Below, piece after piece: positions 15,378 to 24,845 of a DNA stretch of 45,026 nt. The stretch's first letter is position 1, and every line of letters begins with the position of its first letter. Source of the DNA: Bacillus sp. MUM 116 (lineage in GTDB: Bacteria; Bacillota; Bacilli; Bacillales; Cytobacillaceae); contig NZ_MLYR01000085.1 in the NCBI RefSeq assembly GCF_001866655.1, positions 1 to 45,026 of the forward strand. The letters run 5' to 3'. The translations under genes were made by a program, and so were the position numbers. The notes beneath the pieces are model-generated. The model saw nothing but the letters and a program-made list of their open reading frames with translations. It was not told the origin of the DNA and searched no databases.

Positions 15378-17963
15378 TTACCAGCCCACTGTTCCATTTT
15401 TCTTAGACACTTTGTCTTCATCAGGTCCATTACCCATTACATGGTGCTGAGACTCTGGCATACGAACATGCGGTCCTTTGATTGATTTCCAGATATCCTC
15501 GTTAAGCTTCTGCGGGTCGACTTGGTCTGGCTGTCCGACCATTTGCTGTTGATTCATGACCGATTGATCGCTCGAAGGAGTCGACTTTTGCACAGTTTGA
15601 TTAGGTATAAGTTTCGTGAAAGGAGTATAATTTGGTTTGTCAGTAAAGGACCAGATCATTGGCAGCGCAGCCGCATCATATTGAGTCATTGGCTCGATAC
15701 CAAGGAATAATTCCATTGTGCGCAGCATGGAAACCTGACTATAGAAGTGTGAGTCAACTTTTCCAATTTGTGTGTATGGACTGATTACCTGTGCAAGCGT
15801 ACGATGAGCATCCACATGGTCCGGACCAGCTTGGGCGTCATCCTCCACAACGAAAATTGCTGTGTTTTTCCAATACTTCGAATTCGATACAGCTTCAACA
15901 ATCTTACCTAATGCCAAGTCATTATCAGCAACCAATTCCTTAGCCGTTGCTCCCCCCGCGGTATGGTCACGAGGAAGATCGATGAATTGCATGGTTGGAA
16001 GATTATCGTTCTCAACGTACGACTGAAATTCCTTATTCCACAAATCAAACCTGTGCTGATCACTTACACCCATATCGAACCATGGATAGTCGTGATTCGT
16101 ATTCTCGTTTAAAACTTTGTCATGAGCATAAAACTTACCTGGTTCTGTTTTTATACCCTCTTTTGAACTAATCCAGTTATTTGGTACAACGAACTGACCA
16201 TAGTTACGGAAGGAAATATTGTTCTGAGCTAATTTATCCCATAAGTAAGCTTTAGCTGGATCTGCACTTCCCGCAGCGACAATTGGATGATAGCCCTCAG
16301 AATCGTATTCGGAACCATTTCCTGCATATCCTTGGGCAGTGGCTACTTCGTTATAAGGATTGGAACTTCCTTGAGTTACCCATTGCCATCCGTTTTGGCT
16401 TACTTCCCCATTCACGTAGAAGTTATCTAGCGTTACGAACTGTTGAGCCAATTTATGCTGATTTGGAGTAACATCCTCACCAAAGAGTGTTATGGAAGGA
16501 TCACCGTTTCCACGCGGAGTACCATCAGCATTCTTCAAATCACCAAGCACCTGGTCATAAGTACGGTTCTCTTTCACAATGTAAATAATATGCTTGATTG
16601 GAGAAGACTCTCCAACATGACGCGGTATAATGGTACCCTGTGACTTTTCATCAAAACCGCGTACTTTATTATGCTGACCAAAATCATTATTGTTGTTCAC
16701 CTGTTTGGTGTACTTAGCCAATTGGTCTTCATCGGGTGTCTGAACAATCGATAAAGTTCCCTGCAGCTGATTTTCTATATATGGGTGATTGTTAGGATTC
16801 GACGGGTCCGTACCTTTGTTTGGACCTGTACCTGATCCTTTTGCACTAGTGATAAGTATTCTGTTGTTATCTGGTGTTACTTGTACCCCAGTTGGATACC
16901 AGCCGGTTGGAATTAGTCCTTTTATACGTCCGAATTTACCTTTATCAGAGACATTTACTACTGCAACGTCGTTATTGCCGCCATTCGTAACATATAATGT
17001 TTCCCCTTCAGGTGAGAGTGCTAAATTTGTTGGCTGCGATCCAGCATGCGCTTCTTTGAAGGGGGCAAGTGAAATTGTGTCTGTCACATTATTGCTGGTT
17101 GTGTCAATTACAGATACGTTATCACTGTCACCGTTTGCGACAAACATTCTGTTTGTCTTTTTATCGATCAACATATTATTCGGGTGGGTACCAACCTTAA
17201 TATTGCTTTTTGGTGTTAGCGTTAACCCGTCCACTGTGAAGACAGACAAGTTATTTTCTCCTTGGTTACTAACATAAGCTGTTTTTCCATCTGATGAAAG
17301 AACAACTCCGAATGGATAGTCACCTGTTGATGCCGTGGAAGTCTTACCTGAATCAACATCAACTGCTACAAGAGAACGGCTAAGCTGTCCGGTAACATAG
17401 ATGGTTTTGTCATCTGAAGCTACAGCAACACCTTGAGGGTAGGTACCTTTCGGAAGCATGAGAGTTTTCTGAATGGTTAATTTACGAGAGCTATTATCCC
17501 AACCAAACACAACCACCGCATCTTTATTGGCAGTCGTTAGGTAAACATGACTACCATCATGACTAAAAGCAATACCAGGAGCTACACCTTGACCAGCTCC
17601 AGTTAGTTCCACCATCTGGATAAGACTGCCATCCTTGGCGTCCATGACCTGTACCGTTTGTTTACCGTTCTGGTTCTTAATAATATTAGGAATAAGTACC
17701 GCAGATGCGTCAGGTGAAAGTACTGCGTTTATAGGATAATACCCTGCATTTTTTTGCTGGCCTACAGGTGTCATTTTCCAGCCTGCAGGTGTGTAGGCGG
17801 TTCCGTCTCCCTGTGGACCTGGATGGCTATTCGTGAACAAATTGGATGCCATTCCAACACCAGATAGTGCAACAACGCCAGCGCATGTAAGAGCAGCAAT
17901 GGCTGAAGTTGGAACAAATTTATGTTTCAATAACTGTTTACGTTTTTTTAGGTTTCCTTTCAT
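15378..17963 (-). CDS. Secreted YVTN beta-propeller / phosphoesterase-family protein
   Basis: 861-aa two-domain protein. A Lys/Arg-rich start and hydrophobic stretch (about residues 18-40, ending GVGMASN) form a signal peptide or membrane anchor. Residues about 60-400 carry repeated YVTN-type blades such as KTIYVTGQLSRSLVAVDV, KTAYVSNQGENNLSVF and ETLYVTNGGNNDVAVVNV. The C-terminal part from about 455 is a phosphoesterase/alkaline-phosphatase-superfamily domain with HIIYIVKENRTYDQ (as in phospholipase C / acid phosphatase family), VVEDDAQAGPDHVDAHRT and LRTMELFLG. AAGGAG is 8 nt from ATG 17963; a GTG 9 bp upstream overlaps it. Such proteins hydrolyse phosphate esters or may hold metal outside the cell; the substrate is unknown. 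Confidence 0.85.
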   Translation of the reverse strand: MKGNLKKRKQLLKHKFVPTSAIAALTCAGVVALSGVGMASNLFTNSHPGPQGDGTAYTPAGWKMTPVGQQKNAGYYPINAVLSPDASAVLIPNIIKNQNGKQTVQVMDAKDGSLIQMVELTGAGQGVAPGIAFSHDGSHVYLTTANKDAVVVFGWDNSSRKLTIQKTLMLPKGTYPQGVAVASDDKTIYVTGQLSRSLVAVDVDSGKTSTASTGDYPFGVVLSSDGKTAYVSNQGENNLSVFTVDGLTLTPKSNIKVGTHPNNMLIDKKTNRMFVANGDSDNVSVIDTTSNNVTDTISLAPFKEAHAGSQPTNLALSPEGETLYVTNGGNNDVAVVNVSDKGKFGRIKGLIPTGWYPTGVQVTPDNNRILITSAKGSGTGPNKGTDPSNPNNHPYIENQLQGTLSIVQTPDEDQLAKYTKQVNNNNDFGQHNKVRGFDEKSQGTIIPRHVGESSPIKHIIYIVKENRTYDQVLGDLKNADGTPRGNGDPSITLFGEDVTPNQHKLAQQFVTLDNFYVNGEVSQNGWQWVTQGSSNPYNEVATAQGYAGNGSEYDSEGYHPIVAAGSADPAKAYLWDKLAQNNISFRNYGQFVVPNNWISSKEGIKTEPGKFYAHDKVLNENTNHDYPWFDMGVSDQHRFDLWNKEFQSYVENDNLPTMQFIDLPRDHTAGGATAKELVADNDLALGKIVEAVSNSKYWKNTAIFVVEDDAQAGPDHVDAHRTLAQVISPYTQIGKVDSHFYSQVSMLRTMELFLGIEPMTQYDAAALPMIWSFTDKPNYTPFTKLIPNQTVQKSTPSSDQSVMNQQQMVGQPDQVDPQKLNEDIWKSIKGPHVRMPESQHHVMGNGPDEDKVSKKNGTVGW

Positions 17964-18313
17964 ACATAACACTCCTTATGATTCTTATCAATGTGAACAG
18001 CATCATCAAATTAGATATAAAAATCGATTTATTAATACACTTCATATACATTCGAGGTTATAGTGGATATCATCCTCTTGCCTCAAATTTTAATGATTAT
18101 ACTTTAGGTTTTCCTTGTACTATCATTTTATTAATCTCTTCCATTCTCTCTAAATGGTCCCTCATTTTTTGGAAAGCACAACAGTTTGTTTAATAGACTG
18201 AACTCATGACTCATTTCAAAGTATAGAATGAATATATAAAATGGCATTCTGGTTCTACTTTAGGCATATTTTCCGCCAAAATTTTTAAAAGATAGTGTTT
18301 CTATTTAGTTGAT
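17964..18313. other. Gap of 350 bp with a short unexplained reading frame
   Basis: No gene is called. On the minus strand around 18092-18190 a short open stretch reads like the end of a protein (HLERMEEINKMIVQGKPKV, stop at about 18092), charged and amphipathic, but without a start or family. It may be the tail of a decayed gene next to the ABC ATPase relic. Confidence 0.35.
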
Positions 18314-18772
18314 TTATAATGAATTATGTAACAATATCTTTATTCGGCAGATAATAATGTCTAAAGGCATCCAAATTAGAACTACTTCCTCTGTTATAAA
18401 GATTTTTAATATTTTGGGGTTTGTTAGAATCGCAGACACAAGAGCTACCCTATGTTTTTGATCATCGTATAATTCAATTTTTTTGCATAAATGCAGTTCT
18501 AGCATTGAGAAATCAATATACCCTTGTAATTCTTCCTCAGATAATCCTCTTATTTAAACCATGTATTATTGGAATCTTACTTAGTTTCATTCCAATAAAA
18601 AAGATTTTTCAAGATCCATTTGAGTTAATCCTAAGATGATATTTAATAAAATTGTTTTCCCTCTTCCACTTGGATCTAGTAATGAATTGCTCCTTCCTAA
18701 ATTTCAAAAATAAATTCTTCTAATACTAACTCCTATCAAATTCTTTGTTTATTTTTCGTAATTCAATTAACC
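18314..18772 (-). pseudogene. Decayed ABC transporter ATP-binding subunit
   Basis: Read across frames on the minus strand, the segments follow an ABC ATPase: an N-terminal strand LIELRKINKEFDRS, then a Walker A-like LLDPSGRGKTILLNIILGL (near 18640-18685), then IDFSMLELHLCKKIELYDDQ, KHRVALVSAILTNPKIL (position of signature and Walker B, where LSGGQ and DEP are lost) and a degenerate tail. Several stops and shifts break the frame and the GxxGxGKT Lys/Thr survive but the rest of the catalytic set does not. A ribosome-binding-site-like AAGGAGGTG precedes it. Which transporter it served is unknown; no permease is left beside it. Confidence 0.65.
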
Positions 18773-19431
18773 TTTCACCTCCTTAAACACAAGTCCAGTA
18801 TAAAACATGCTTGTAAATTCAATAAGAATTCATTGTAAAAGGAATGTAAATTCGCATAACTTTTACATGATTTATATATAAATCCTGACTAACTTTACCT
18901 GCGCTTTTGCCAAAGTTTGTATAATTTTCAAATCACATGTAGGTCAGAACGATTGAAATAAAATTAGTTACTAAATACACTGGTAACTTCGAATTGGTGA
19001 GTACATGGAGACAAAAGAGGGAGCAATTGATTTGATTGATAAATCAAATTATGCAAATAAACAAAGGAGGGCGAATTAAAATTAAGACATTTTACTTGCA
19101 TTATTTGAATGCCGATGGGCATCTTTTTCTCTTTCCCTAACACTTCAATCGCTATAGGACAAAAGAGGTTCTTGTCTACTGTGATAAAGCGTAGCTTTTA
19201 AATATGAAAGGACTGCAAATCCAGAAAAAGCGATTTACAGTCCCTTGCTTTACTTATTTAAAAATCAATCCTAATTCCTTCTGAATCAAGATGCGTTATT
19301 TTTCTACACTGACTCTTTATTTATATTGAAGTTTTTTGGCAGAACCAACAATTGTTACATCATGACCAAATTCAATCGAAAAAGTAAGGATGAAGAGTAT
19401 ACTCTATCATTAAAATCCTTGCTTTTTATTC
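18773..19431. other. Non-coding gap, 659 bp
   Basis: No gene is supported. Features seen are a palindromic stretch ATTTGATT-GATA-AATCAAAT near 19030-19050, an AAAGGAGGG site near 19064-19072 with no ATG behind it, a small terminator-like hairpin at 19109-19122 (ATGCC/GGCAT) followed by CTTTTTC, and a larger hairpin at 19210-19243. The AAAGGAGGG without an open frame suggests another decayed gene. Confidence 0.5.
19210..19243 (-). terminator. Probable terminator downstream of mmuM
   Basis: GGACTGCAAATC pairs with GATTTACAGTCC (one mismatch, loop of 10). On the minus strand it is followed by TTTCATATTTAAAA. It is about 190 bp past the mmuM stop codon. Confidence 0.5.
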
Positions 19432-20364
19432 TTACCTCGCCCATGCAGCAATGGTCGTTATGTTCTCCGGTTTTGTCCTGCAGCAGCCGCCAATCAATCG
19501 AGCACCGCATTCATACCAGTGATGGGTACTGTCGCCGTAAGTTTCTTCGGATGATACCCCATACCATGTTTTGGAGACTGCATCGTATTGCTCGCCTAAA
19601 TTTGGATATACGATGATGGGTTTGACTGTGTGACTGTGCACTTTTTTTATCAGCGAAGAAATGTACTGGGGCCGCGTGCAGTTTATACCAACGGCAGCCA
19701 CTTGATCATGTTTATCCAGCCATTCTGCACACTCAGCAATCGGGGTTCCATCACTAATATTCAGACCGTCTTTTGCACTGAAGCTGATCCATGCATAGGT
19801 TCTGGGGAACTCTTCTAATAACCTGACAATTGCTCTGGCCTCCATCAGACATGGAATAGTTTCGCTGGCAAGGATATCGGCACCGGCATCAATCAGGGCT
19901 TTCATACGGGGTCTATGGAAATTCATAAGTTCATCTTCCGTCAACGTATAATCTCCTCGATATTCAGATCCGTCAGCAAGGAATGCGCCATATGGCCCTA
20001 CTGAACCCGCTATTAAAGGCTTCGGTCGGTTTGACCGGTTCTCGGATTTCCCCCAGAATTCATCGCGTGCTTTTAAGGCTATCTGGACGGATTTCTGGAT
20101 GAGAATTAGCGCTTCAGCCTCGCTTAAACCGCGTCGGGCAAATCCTTCGACAGTTGCCTGGTAACTTGCGGTGATAGCACAGTCAGCTCCTGCTGTAAAA
20201 TAATCCATATGTACCTGTTTGATAAGCTCCGGATTTTCCATAAGTACGGTTGCCGACCAAAGGCTGTCATTCAAATCACAGCCATGACGCTCAAGCTCAG
20301 TTGCCATTGCACCGTCTAGTATAACTACCGGGAATTTCTGTAATATGTTTTCGATAGGATTCAT
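19432..20364 (-). CDS. mmuM: Homocysteine S-methyltransferase (MmuM / YbgG type)
   Basis: Zinc-dependent methyltransferase that moves a methyl group from S-methylmethionine (or S-adenosylmethionine) to homocysteine, giving methionine; 310 aa, usual length. The zinc ligands are visible as the Cys in GINCTRP (about 228) and the pair in GGCCRT (about 292-293). The N-terminal ILDGAMATELE and the AITASYQATVEGF and SETIPCLMEA segments match the family barrel. GGAGG lies 7 nt before ATG 20364. It follows an amino acid permease on the same strand, the arrangement of ybgF-ybgG in B. subtilis and mmuP-mmuM in E. coli, but a terminator and 380 bp separate them, so it has its own promoter. Confidence 0.92.
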   Translation of the reverse strand: MNPIENILQKFPVVILDGAMATELERHGCDLNDSLWSATVLMENPELIKQVHMDYFTAGADCAITASYQATVEGFARRGLSEAEALILIQKSVQIALKARDEFWGKSENRSNRPKPLIAGSVGPYGAFLADGSEYRGDYTLTEDELMNFHRPRMKALIDAGADILASETIPCLMEARAIVRLLEEFPRTYAWISFSAKDGLNISDGTPIAECAEWLDKHDQVAAVGINCTRPQYISSLIKKVHSHTVKPIIVYPNLGEQYDAVSKTWYGVSSEETYGDSTHHWYECGARLIGGCCRTKPENITTIAAWAR

Positions 20365-20743
20365 TGTAGTACCTCCGCTAAAGTCAATTTTCTTTGCGCC
20401 CGTAGAAATGATGAAAGGACGAGGACATTCTATTTCTTATATGTCATCAGTGTTCATTAAGTTCATCAATATAGACCAAAGTAGAAAAATGCCTTTGGCC
20501 GTTACTTAAGTTAGACAGATTTTAAGTAGAGTCAAAGCGAATAAATTTGGTTAAAAAGGACAGACTCTCCTGCGGAGAAGTCTGTCCAAAGTAAGGTGAA
20601 GTTCATTCAGCAATAGATTGGATTAATAGATTAAGAGTCTGACAACCGAAGATTTTGTACGTATTTTTATTTTATTTATAGTTTTTCCCCCGATAGTATC
20701 AGTAGTATATTCCAGTTTAACGGATCTCTTACACCGACCCTCT
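20365..20743. other. Gap of 379 bp between mmuM and its permease
   Basis: It holds the permease terminator (20558-20587) and, toward mmuM, an untranslated leader of up to 190 bp. I looked for S-box and T-box landmarks and saw none. A weak minus-strand promoter candidate is TTGACT with a poor -10 17 bp away near 20510-20540. Confidence 0.4.
20558..20587 (-). terminator. Terminator of the amino acid permease gene
   Basis: GGACAGACT and AGTCTGTCC arms, extended by CTCC/GGAG, form a long near-perfect stem. On the minus strand the run TTTTTAACC follows. Confidence 0.8.
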
Positions 20744-22180
20744 CTACTTAATATTCTCTATATACTGATCGAGTTCATCATGAGAATCTAATAGATTCTT
20801 TTTTCCACGATTTTTAATAAAGTAGAAAAAATAGCATAAAGCGATGAAAGGTACTCCGCTATACAGAGCAATTCGTTGGCTTTGGTCGAAAGCAAGTCCT
20901 ACACAAGAAACAAAACATAAAACAAAAGCAGTGATGGGCACAAAGGGATACAGAGGTGTACGAAATTTCAAATGTGTAATATCCCCACCCTCTTTAATAA
21001 AATGTTTACGAAACATATACTGTGATAACACAATTCCCATCCACACAATAACTACGGCAAATCCAGAAATAGCTACAAGGACTAAATAAACCGTATCTGG
21101 TGCAACTACACTAGAGAATAAAGACAAACAGGCTACTGCCATACTTACTATTAACGCATTAAGCGGCACTCCTTTTGAGGTTACCTTTCCTAACAGGGGG
21201 CTTATTGTTTTTTCATTGGAAAGAGACCATAACATTCGGGTAGATGCATAGAGACCGGAATTTGCTACGGATAATAAAGCTGTAAGGATAACGAAGTTCA
21301 TGATATCAGCTGCATAAGGAATTCCTATATTATCAAAGACCATAACGAACGGACTTTCAATGACTCCCGCTTCTTTCCAAGAGATTAATCCAGATAATAC
21401 AAATATAGCACCGATAAAGAAGAAAACGGTTCTCCAAATTACATTTCTAACGGATCGGGGAATATCTTTTTCTGGATTTTCACTCTCTCCCGCGGTAATT
21501 CCAATGAGTTCTGTTCCTGAAAAGGCAAAGTTTACGGAAATCATAGTCATTAAAACTGGAAGCAGCCCATTAGGAAAAAGACCTCCTTCTCCAGTAAAAT
21601 GTGAGAGCATCGGGGCAGATGCATGGCCTTTCATTGGTATGAAACCAAACATCGCAGCTCCCCCCAATATGATAAATAAAATAATGGTAATTACTTTAAT
21701 TCCGGCAAACCAAAATTCTGCTTCCGCAAAAAATTTTACTGAAAAGGCATTTAGTAGAAAAAGGGCAATCGCAAAGATAGCACTCCATATCCAAACAGAA
21801 GTATCAGGGAACCATCTCTTCATTAATAGACCGGATGCGGTAAATTCCGATCCTACTGTTACCACCCAGGTAAGCCAGTACATTACTCCAATAGTAAATC
21901 CGGTAGCAGGACCGACATACTTTGTAGCATACGTTTGAAATGAACCGGTTACCGGCATGGCTACAGTTAATTCTCCAAGGCATAGCATAACAAGATACAT
22001 AATCAATGCCCCAACCAAATATGCGAGAATCGTCCCTCCTGGTCCAGCTTGATTAATCGTATAGCCCGTGCTTAGAAAAAGGCCCGTTCCAATTACCCCG
22101 CCTAGCGATATCATGAACAAATGTCTGCTTTTCATAGTACGCTTTAACTGATTTTGATCAGAATTATTTTCCTGTTGCAT
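20744..22180 (-). CDS. APC/AAT-family amino acid permease, probable S-methylmethionine permease
   Basis: Amino acid permease of the AAT branch of the APC superfamily, 478 aa, 12 predicted helices. The first-helix motif [35 protein letters not shown] and [17 protein letters not shown] are typical; [21 protein letters not shown] is the family loop after helix 6. The frame is open 30 bp further, but AAAGGAGG (22188-22196) is 7 nt from ATG 22180. It lies between mmuM and the homoserine/PLP genes on one strand. That makes S-methylmethionine, homoserine, methionine or a relative the likely cargo; lysine or another amino acid cannot be excluded from sequence. Confidence 0.83.
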   Translation of the reverse strand: MQQENNSDQNQLKRTMKSRHLFMISLGGVIGTGLFLSTGYTINQAGPGGTILAYLVGALIMYLVMLCLGELTVAMPVTGSFQTYATKYVGPATGFTIGVMYWLTWVVTVGSEFTASGLLMKRWFPDTSVWIWSAIFAIALFLLNAFSVKFFAEAEFWFAGIKVITIILFIILGGAAMFGFIPMKGHASAPMLSHFTGEGGLFPNGLLPVLMTMISVNFAFSGTELIGITAGESENPEKDIPRSVRNVIWRTVFFFIGAIFVLSGLISWKEAGVIESPFVMVFDNIGIPYAADIMNFVILTALLSVANSGLYASTRMLWSLSNEKTISPLLGKVTSKGVPLNALIVSMAVACLSLFSSVVAPDTVYLVLVAISGFAVVIVWMGIVLSQYMFRKHFIKEGGDITHLKFRTPLYPFVPITAFVLCFVSCVGLAFDQSQRIALYSGVPFIALCYFFYFIKNRGKKNLLDSHDELDQYIENIK

Positions 22181-22270
22181 CCAGTTTCCTCCTTTGGTAT
22201 AGGTAACCACGTGGCCAACCTATTAAGTCAATTTCTATTAAACTAGCATTATACCACTACATTGTGTTTA

Positions 22271-23725
22271 TTATCTTTTAACACCAACCTTAAAACAAAC
22301 AACTTTTGGTTCAGTCATTTCTTGAAGTGCAAATTTAATTCCTTCACGACCTATACCAGAACCTTTTACCCCCCCAAAAGGCATCGCATCTATTCGATAA
22401 TCGGAGCTGTCATTTACGATAACTCCGCCTACATCCAACTTCCGTACAGCCCCCAAAGCATAATCTAAATTTTGAGTGAAAATACCTGCTTGCAACCCGA
22501 AAGCCACATTGTTAGATTGAAAAATGGCAGTATCGAGATCAGGAACACTATAAAGGGTTACAACTGGTCCGAAGACTTCTTCTGTTGCCAGCTTACAATC
22601 AGCTGGGACATTCTCTAAAACAGTTGGGTAATAAAAAGATCCCTTACGTTTACCGCCACAAAGCAATTTTGCACCGCCTTCAATGGCTTCATTAACCCAA
22701 CTCTCCACCCGCTTTGCTTCCTTTTCTGATATCATTGGACCCATATCGGTTTCCTCTGAAAATTTATTACCCACTCGATACTTTAGAGTACGAGTAAGGA
22801 ACCTTCCGACAAAGTCCTGATATATCCCTTCTTGAACATATACTCTTTGCACTCCGAGGCAATTTTGACCTGCAGCCCAAAAGGCTCCGGAAACAGTTGA
22901 TTCAACGGCTTCTTCTAAATCAGCGTCTTCCAGAACTATAACCGGGGAGTTCGATCCTAACTCCATACTGAACTTTTTCATGCCCGCCTTTTGCATAATC
23001 GCTTGGCCAGTAGAAAGCCCCCCTGTAAAAGAGATCATTCGTATCGCTGGATGGGTAATCAGGCTTTCTCCCATATCACTTGGATAACCGGTAATGACAG
23101 ACAAAACTTTAGGAGGCAAACCTGCTTTTTCAAATGCTTCTGCCAATAAAAGAGCACTTAGTGGTGTAGCTGGTGCTGGTTTAACGATGATCGCATTTCC
23201 AGCAGCAATAGCTGGCCCCACTTTATGGGCAACAAGGTTTAATGGATCGTTAAAAGGCGTGATCGCCACAATGATTCCAATAGGAAAACGATAATAATAT
23301 CCCATGCGATCTTCACTTCCCGGCATTTGATCAAATAATATCGTTTCTCCATTCATTCTCCTTGCCTCTTCAGCACTAATACGAAGAGTCTCAATACAGC
23401 GTAATACTTCTTTTTTTGCCTCTTTAATTGTTTTACTTCCCTCACATGCAATGGTAGTTGCAAATTTTTCTTTATGCTCAAAAATCCAGTCAGCAGCACG
23501 ATTTAGAATCGTGATTCTTTCGTGTGTCGACATGTCAGCAGCAATTTTTGCTCCCTTTTTTGCCTCCTCTATGGTATAAAGGACATCTTCCTGATCAGCA
23601 GCAGGGACAGTTGCGATTAAACGATTATCTTGGGGGTCGCAGATTTTAATACTTTTGGAGCGGGATACCCATTTTCCAGCTAGAAACATCTTATTTTCTT
23701 TTGTCTGTGTCTCTATAAATGTCAT
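22271..23725 (-). CDS. NAD(P)-dependent aldehyde dehydrogenase
   Basis: 484-aa aldehyde dehydrogenase of the ALDH superfamily. The cofactor region ITPFNDPLNLVAHKVGPAIA-type stretch and KPAPATPLSA, the FTGG turn, the general base Glu in MELGSNSP and the nucleophile Cys in AAGQNCLGVQRV are intact; EEVFGPV is near 385. It resembles the lactaldehyde / phosphonoacetaldehyde / non-phosphorylating GAPDH group more than betaine-aldehyde enzymes. GAGGTGG lies 7 nt before ATG 23725. Neighbouring homoserine dehydrogenase 50 bp upstream suggests it oxidises aspartate semialdehyde or another short aldehyde from the same pathway. Substrate is inference. Confidence 0.87.
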   Translation of the reverse strand: MTFIETQTKENKMFLAGKWVSRSKSIKICDPQDNRLIATVPAADQEDVLYTIEEAKKGAKIAADMSTHERITILNRAADWIFEHKEKFATTIACEGSKTIKEAKKEVLRCIETLRISAEEARRMNGETILFDQMPGSEDRMGYYYRFPIGIIVAITPFNDPLNLVAHKVGPAIAAGNAIIVKPAPATPLSALLLAEAFEKAGLPPKVLSVITGYPSDMGESLITHPAIRMISFTGGLSTGQAIMQKAGMKKFSMELGSNSPVIVLEDADLEEAVESTVSGAFWAAGQNCLGVQRVYVQEGIYQDFVGRFLTRTLKYRVGNKFSEETDMGPMISEKEAKRVESWVNEAIEGGAKLLCGGKRKGSFYYPTVLENVPADCKLATEEVFGPVVTLYSVPDLDTAIFQSNNVAFGLQAGIFTQNLDYALGAVRKLDVGGVIVNDSSDYRIDAMPFGGVKGSGIGREGIKFALQEMTEPKVVCFKVGVKR

Positions 23726-23776
23726 TTTGTAACCACCTCATATGTTTTCATTTTGTAATTTTAATAGTGCAAAAGA

Positions 23777-24817
23777 TTACAATTGACCGCGGCTAATATT
23801 AATTAAATCAATAAGAATAGAGAATCCGGTTTCCTTTCGGCCAGCTCCCGCACCAATAAGCGTGATCGGACCGGCTAAATCGCAATCATATGTAATCGCA
23901 TTTTGCGCACCTGAGACTCCAGCTAAAGGATCTGTAATCGGTATCGCTTCGGGACCTACCTTTGCGATGACTTTATTGCCATCTTTTATACATTTAGCAA
24001 TAAGTTTCCACTTTTTCCCCTCAGATTTTGCCCATTGGATATCTTTTTGTGTAAGATGACTAATTCCTTCACAATCTACTTCTTCTCGTTTCATCGGAAC
24101 ATTCATGACAATATTAGCAAGAATAGTAGCTTTATATTGAGCATCATACCCCTCGACATCACTTGTAGGATCTGCCTCTGCATAGCCAAGAGCTTGCGCC
24201 TCAGCCAATGCTGCCTCATAACTCAAGCCTTCTTCCATTTTGGTTAAAATATAATTGGTCGTTCCATTTAAAATCCCACGTATTTCAGAAATATTGTTTC
24301 CTGCCAATGCAACGAGGGGCATTCTCAATGCAGGTGTTCCGCTCATAACGGTTCCTTCAAAGCCCCATCGGACATGATTCTTGCTGGCTAACTCAATCAG
24401 CTCTTGGTATGCTAAAGAAACTGGACCTTTATTGCTCATTACTACATTCTTTCTGCTTTCAAATGCTGCCTTACAATGATCAATGGCAGGTTGTCCGGTT
24501 TTTACATCTGTGAAAGTAATTTCTACAATGGTGTCCGCATTACTCTTACGGATTGTCTGAAAACTATCCCATCCTCTTACCAAACCAGTGCTTTCCGGAT
24601 AACAATCAAGTTTCCCTGTTTCATTTACAGCTTGTAATGCTTTAGCAATATCCAAGCCTTCTGGATGATAAAGAGATCCCTTAAGAAAATCGGAAATGGC
24701 AACAATTTTTGCATCAAAGCCAAGGCCGCTGCGTAACAATTCACCTTTTTCTTCTAAAATCTCTGCAAATCCTTGACCAACTACTCCAAAACCAAGCAAC
24801 GCAATTTTATGTGTCAT
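23777..24817 (-). CDS. hom: Homoserine dehydrogenase without ACT domain
   Basis: NAD(P)-dependent homoserine dehydrogenase, 346 aa, interconverting homoserine and aspartate semialdehyde. Visible are the Rossmann motif GFGVVGQG, the NKGPVS lysine, GILNGTTNYILTKM and DPTSDVEGYDAQYK with the catalytic Asp and Lys. It ends straight after the catalytic domain; the biosynthetic Bacillus Hom is about 430 aa with a C-terminal ACT domain for threonine inhibition. AAGAGGT is 7 nt from the ATG at 24817, so that start is preferred to one 18 bp upstream. It lies between the PLP enzyme and the aldehyde dehydrogenase. Loss of feedback control and this context favour a catabolic direction, homoserine to aspartate semialdehyde (inferred). 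Confidence 0.88.
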   Translation of the reverse strand: MTHKIALLGFGVVGQGFAEILEEKGELLRSGLGFDAKIVAISDFLKGSLYHPEGLDIAKALQAVNETGKLDCYPESTGLVRGWDSFQTIRKSNADTIVEITFTDVKTGQPAIDHCKAAFESRKNVVMSNKGPVSLAYQELIELASKNHVRWGFEGTVMSGTPALRMPLVALAGNNISEIRGILNGTTNYILTKMEEGLSYEAALAEAQALGYAEADPTSDVEGYDAQYKATILANIVMNVPMKREEVDCEGISHLTQKDIQWAKSEGKKWKLIAKCIKDGNKVIAKVGPEAIPITDPLAGVSGAQNAITYDCDLAGPITLIGAGAGRKETGFSILIDLINISRGQL

Positions 24818-24845
24818 ACTCAATACCTCTTCCATTGTTATATTT

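Noticed and set aside
16789..17277. Long plus-strand reading frame (162 codons) opposite the propeller domain
   Set aside because: It is the antisense of YVTN repeats, has no ribosome binding site and no protein-like motif.
18092..18190. Minus-strand frame ending MEEINKMIVQGKPKV
   Set aside because: Looks like a coiled-coil tail of a regulator, but too short and without a start to call.
21360..21938. Plus-strand reading frame of 192 codons opposite the amino acid permease
   Set aside because: Antisense shadow of a membrane protein gene with intact motifs on the other strand; no start signal.
20365..22270. Search for a SAM (S-box) riboswitch or methionine T-box near mmuM, the permease and the PLP operon
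   Set aside because: None of the conserved S-box blocks or the T-box TGGNACCGCG element is seen in any of the leaders; the control seems to be by GntR protein.
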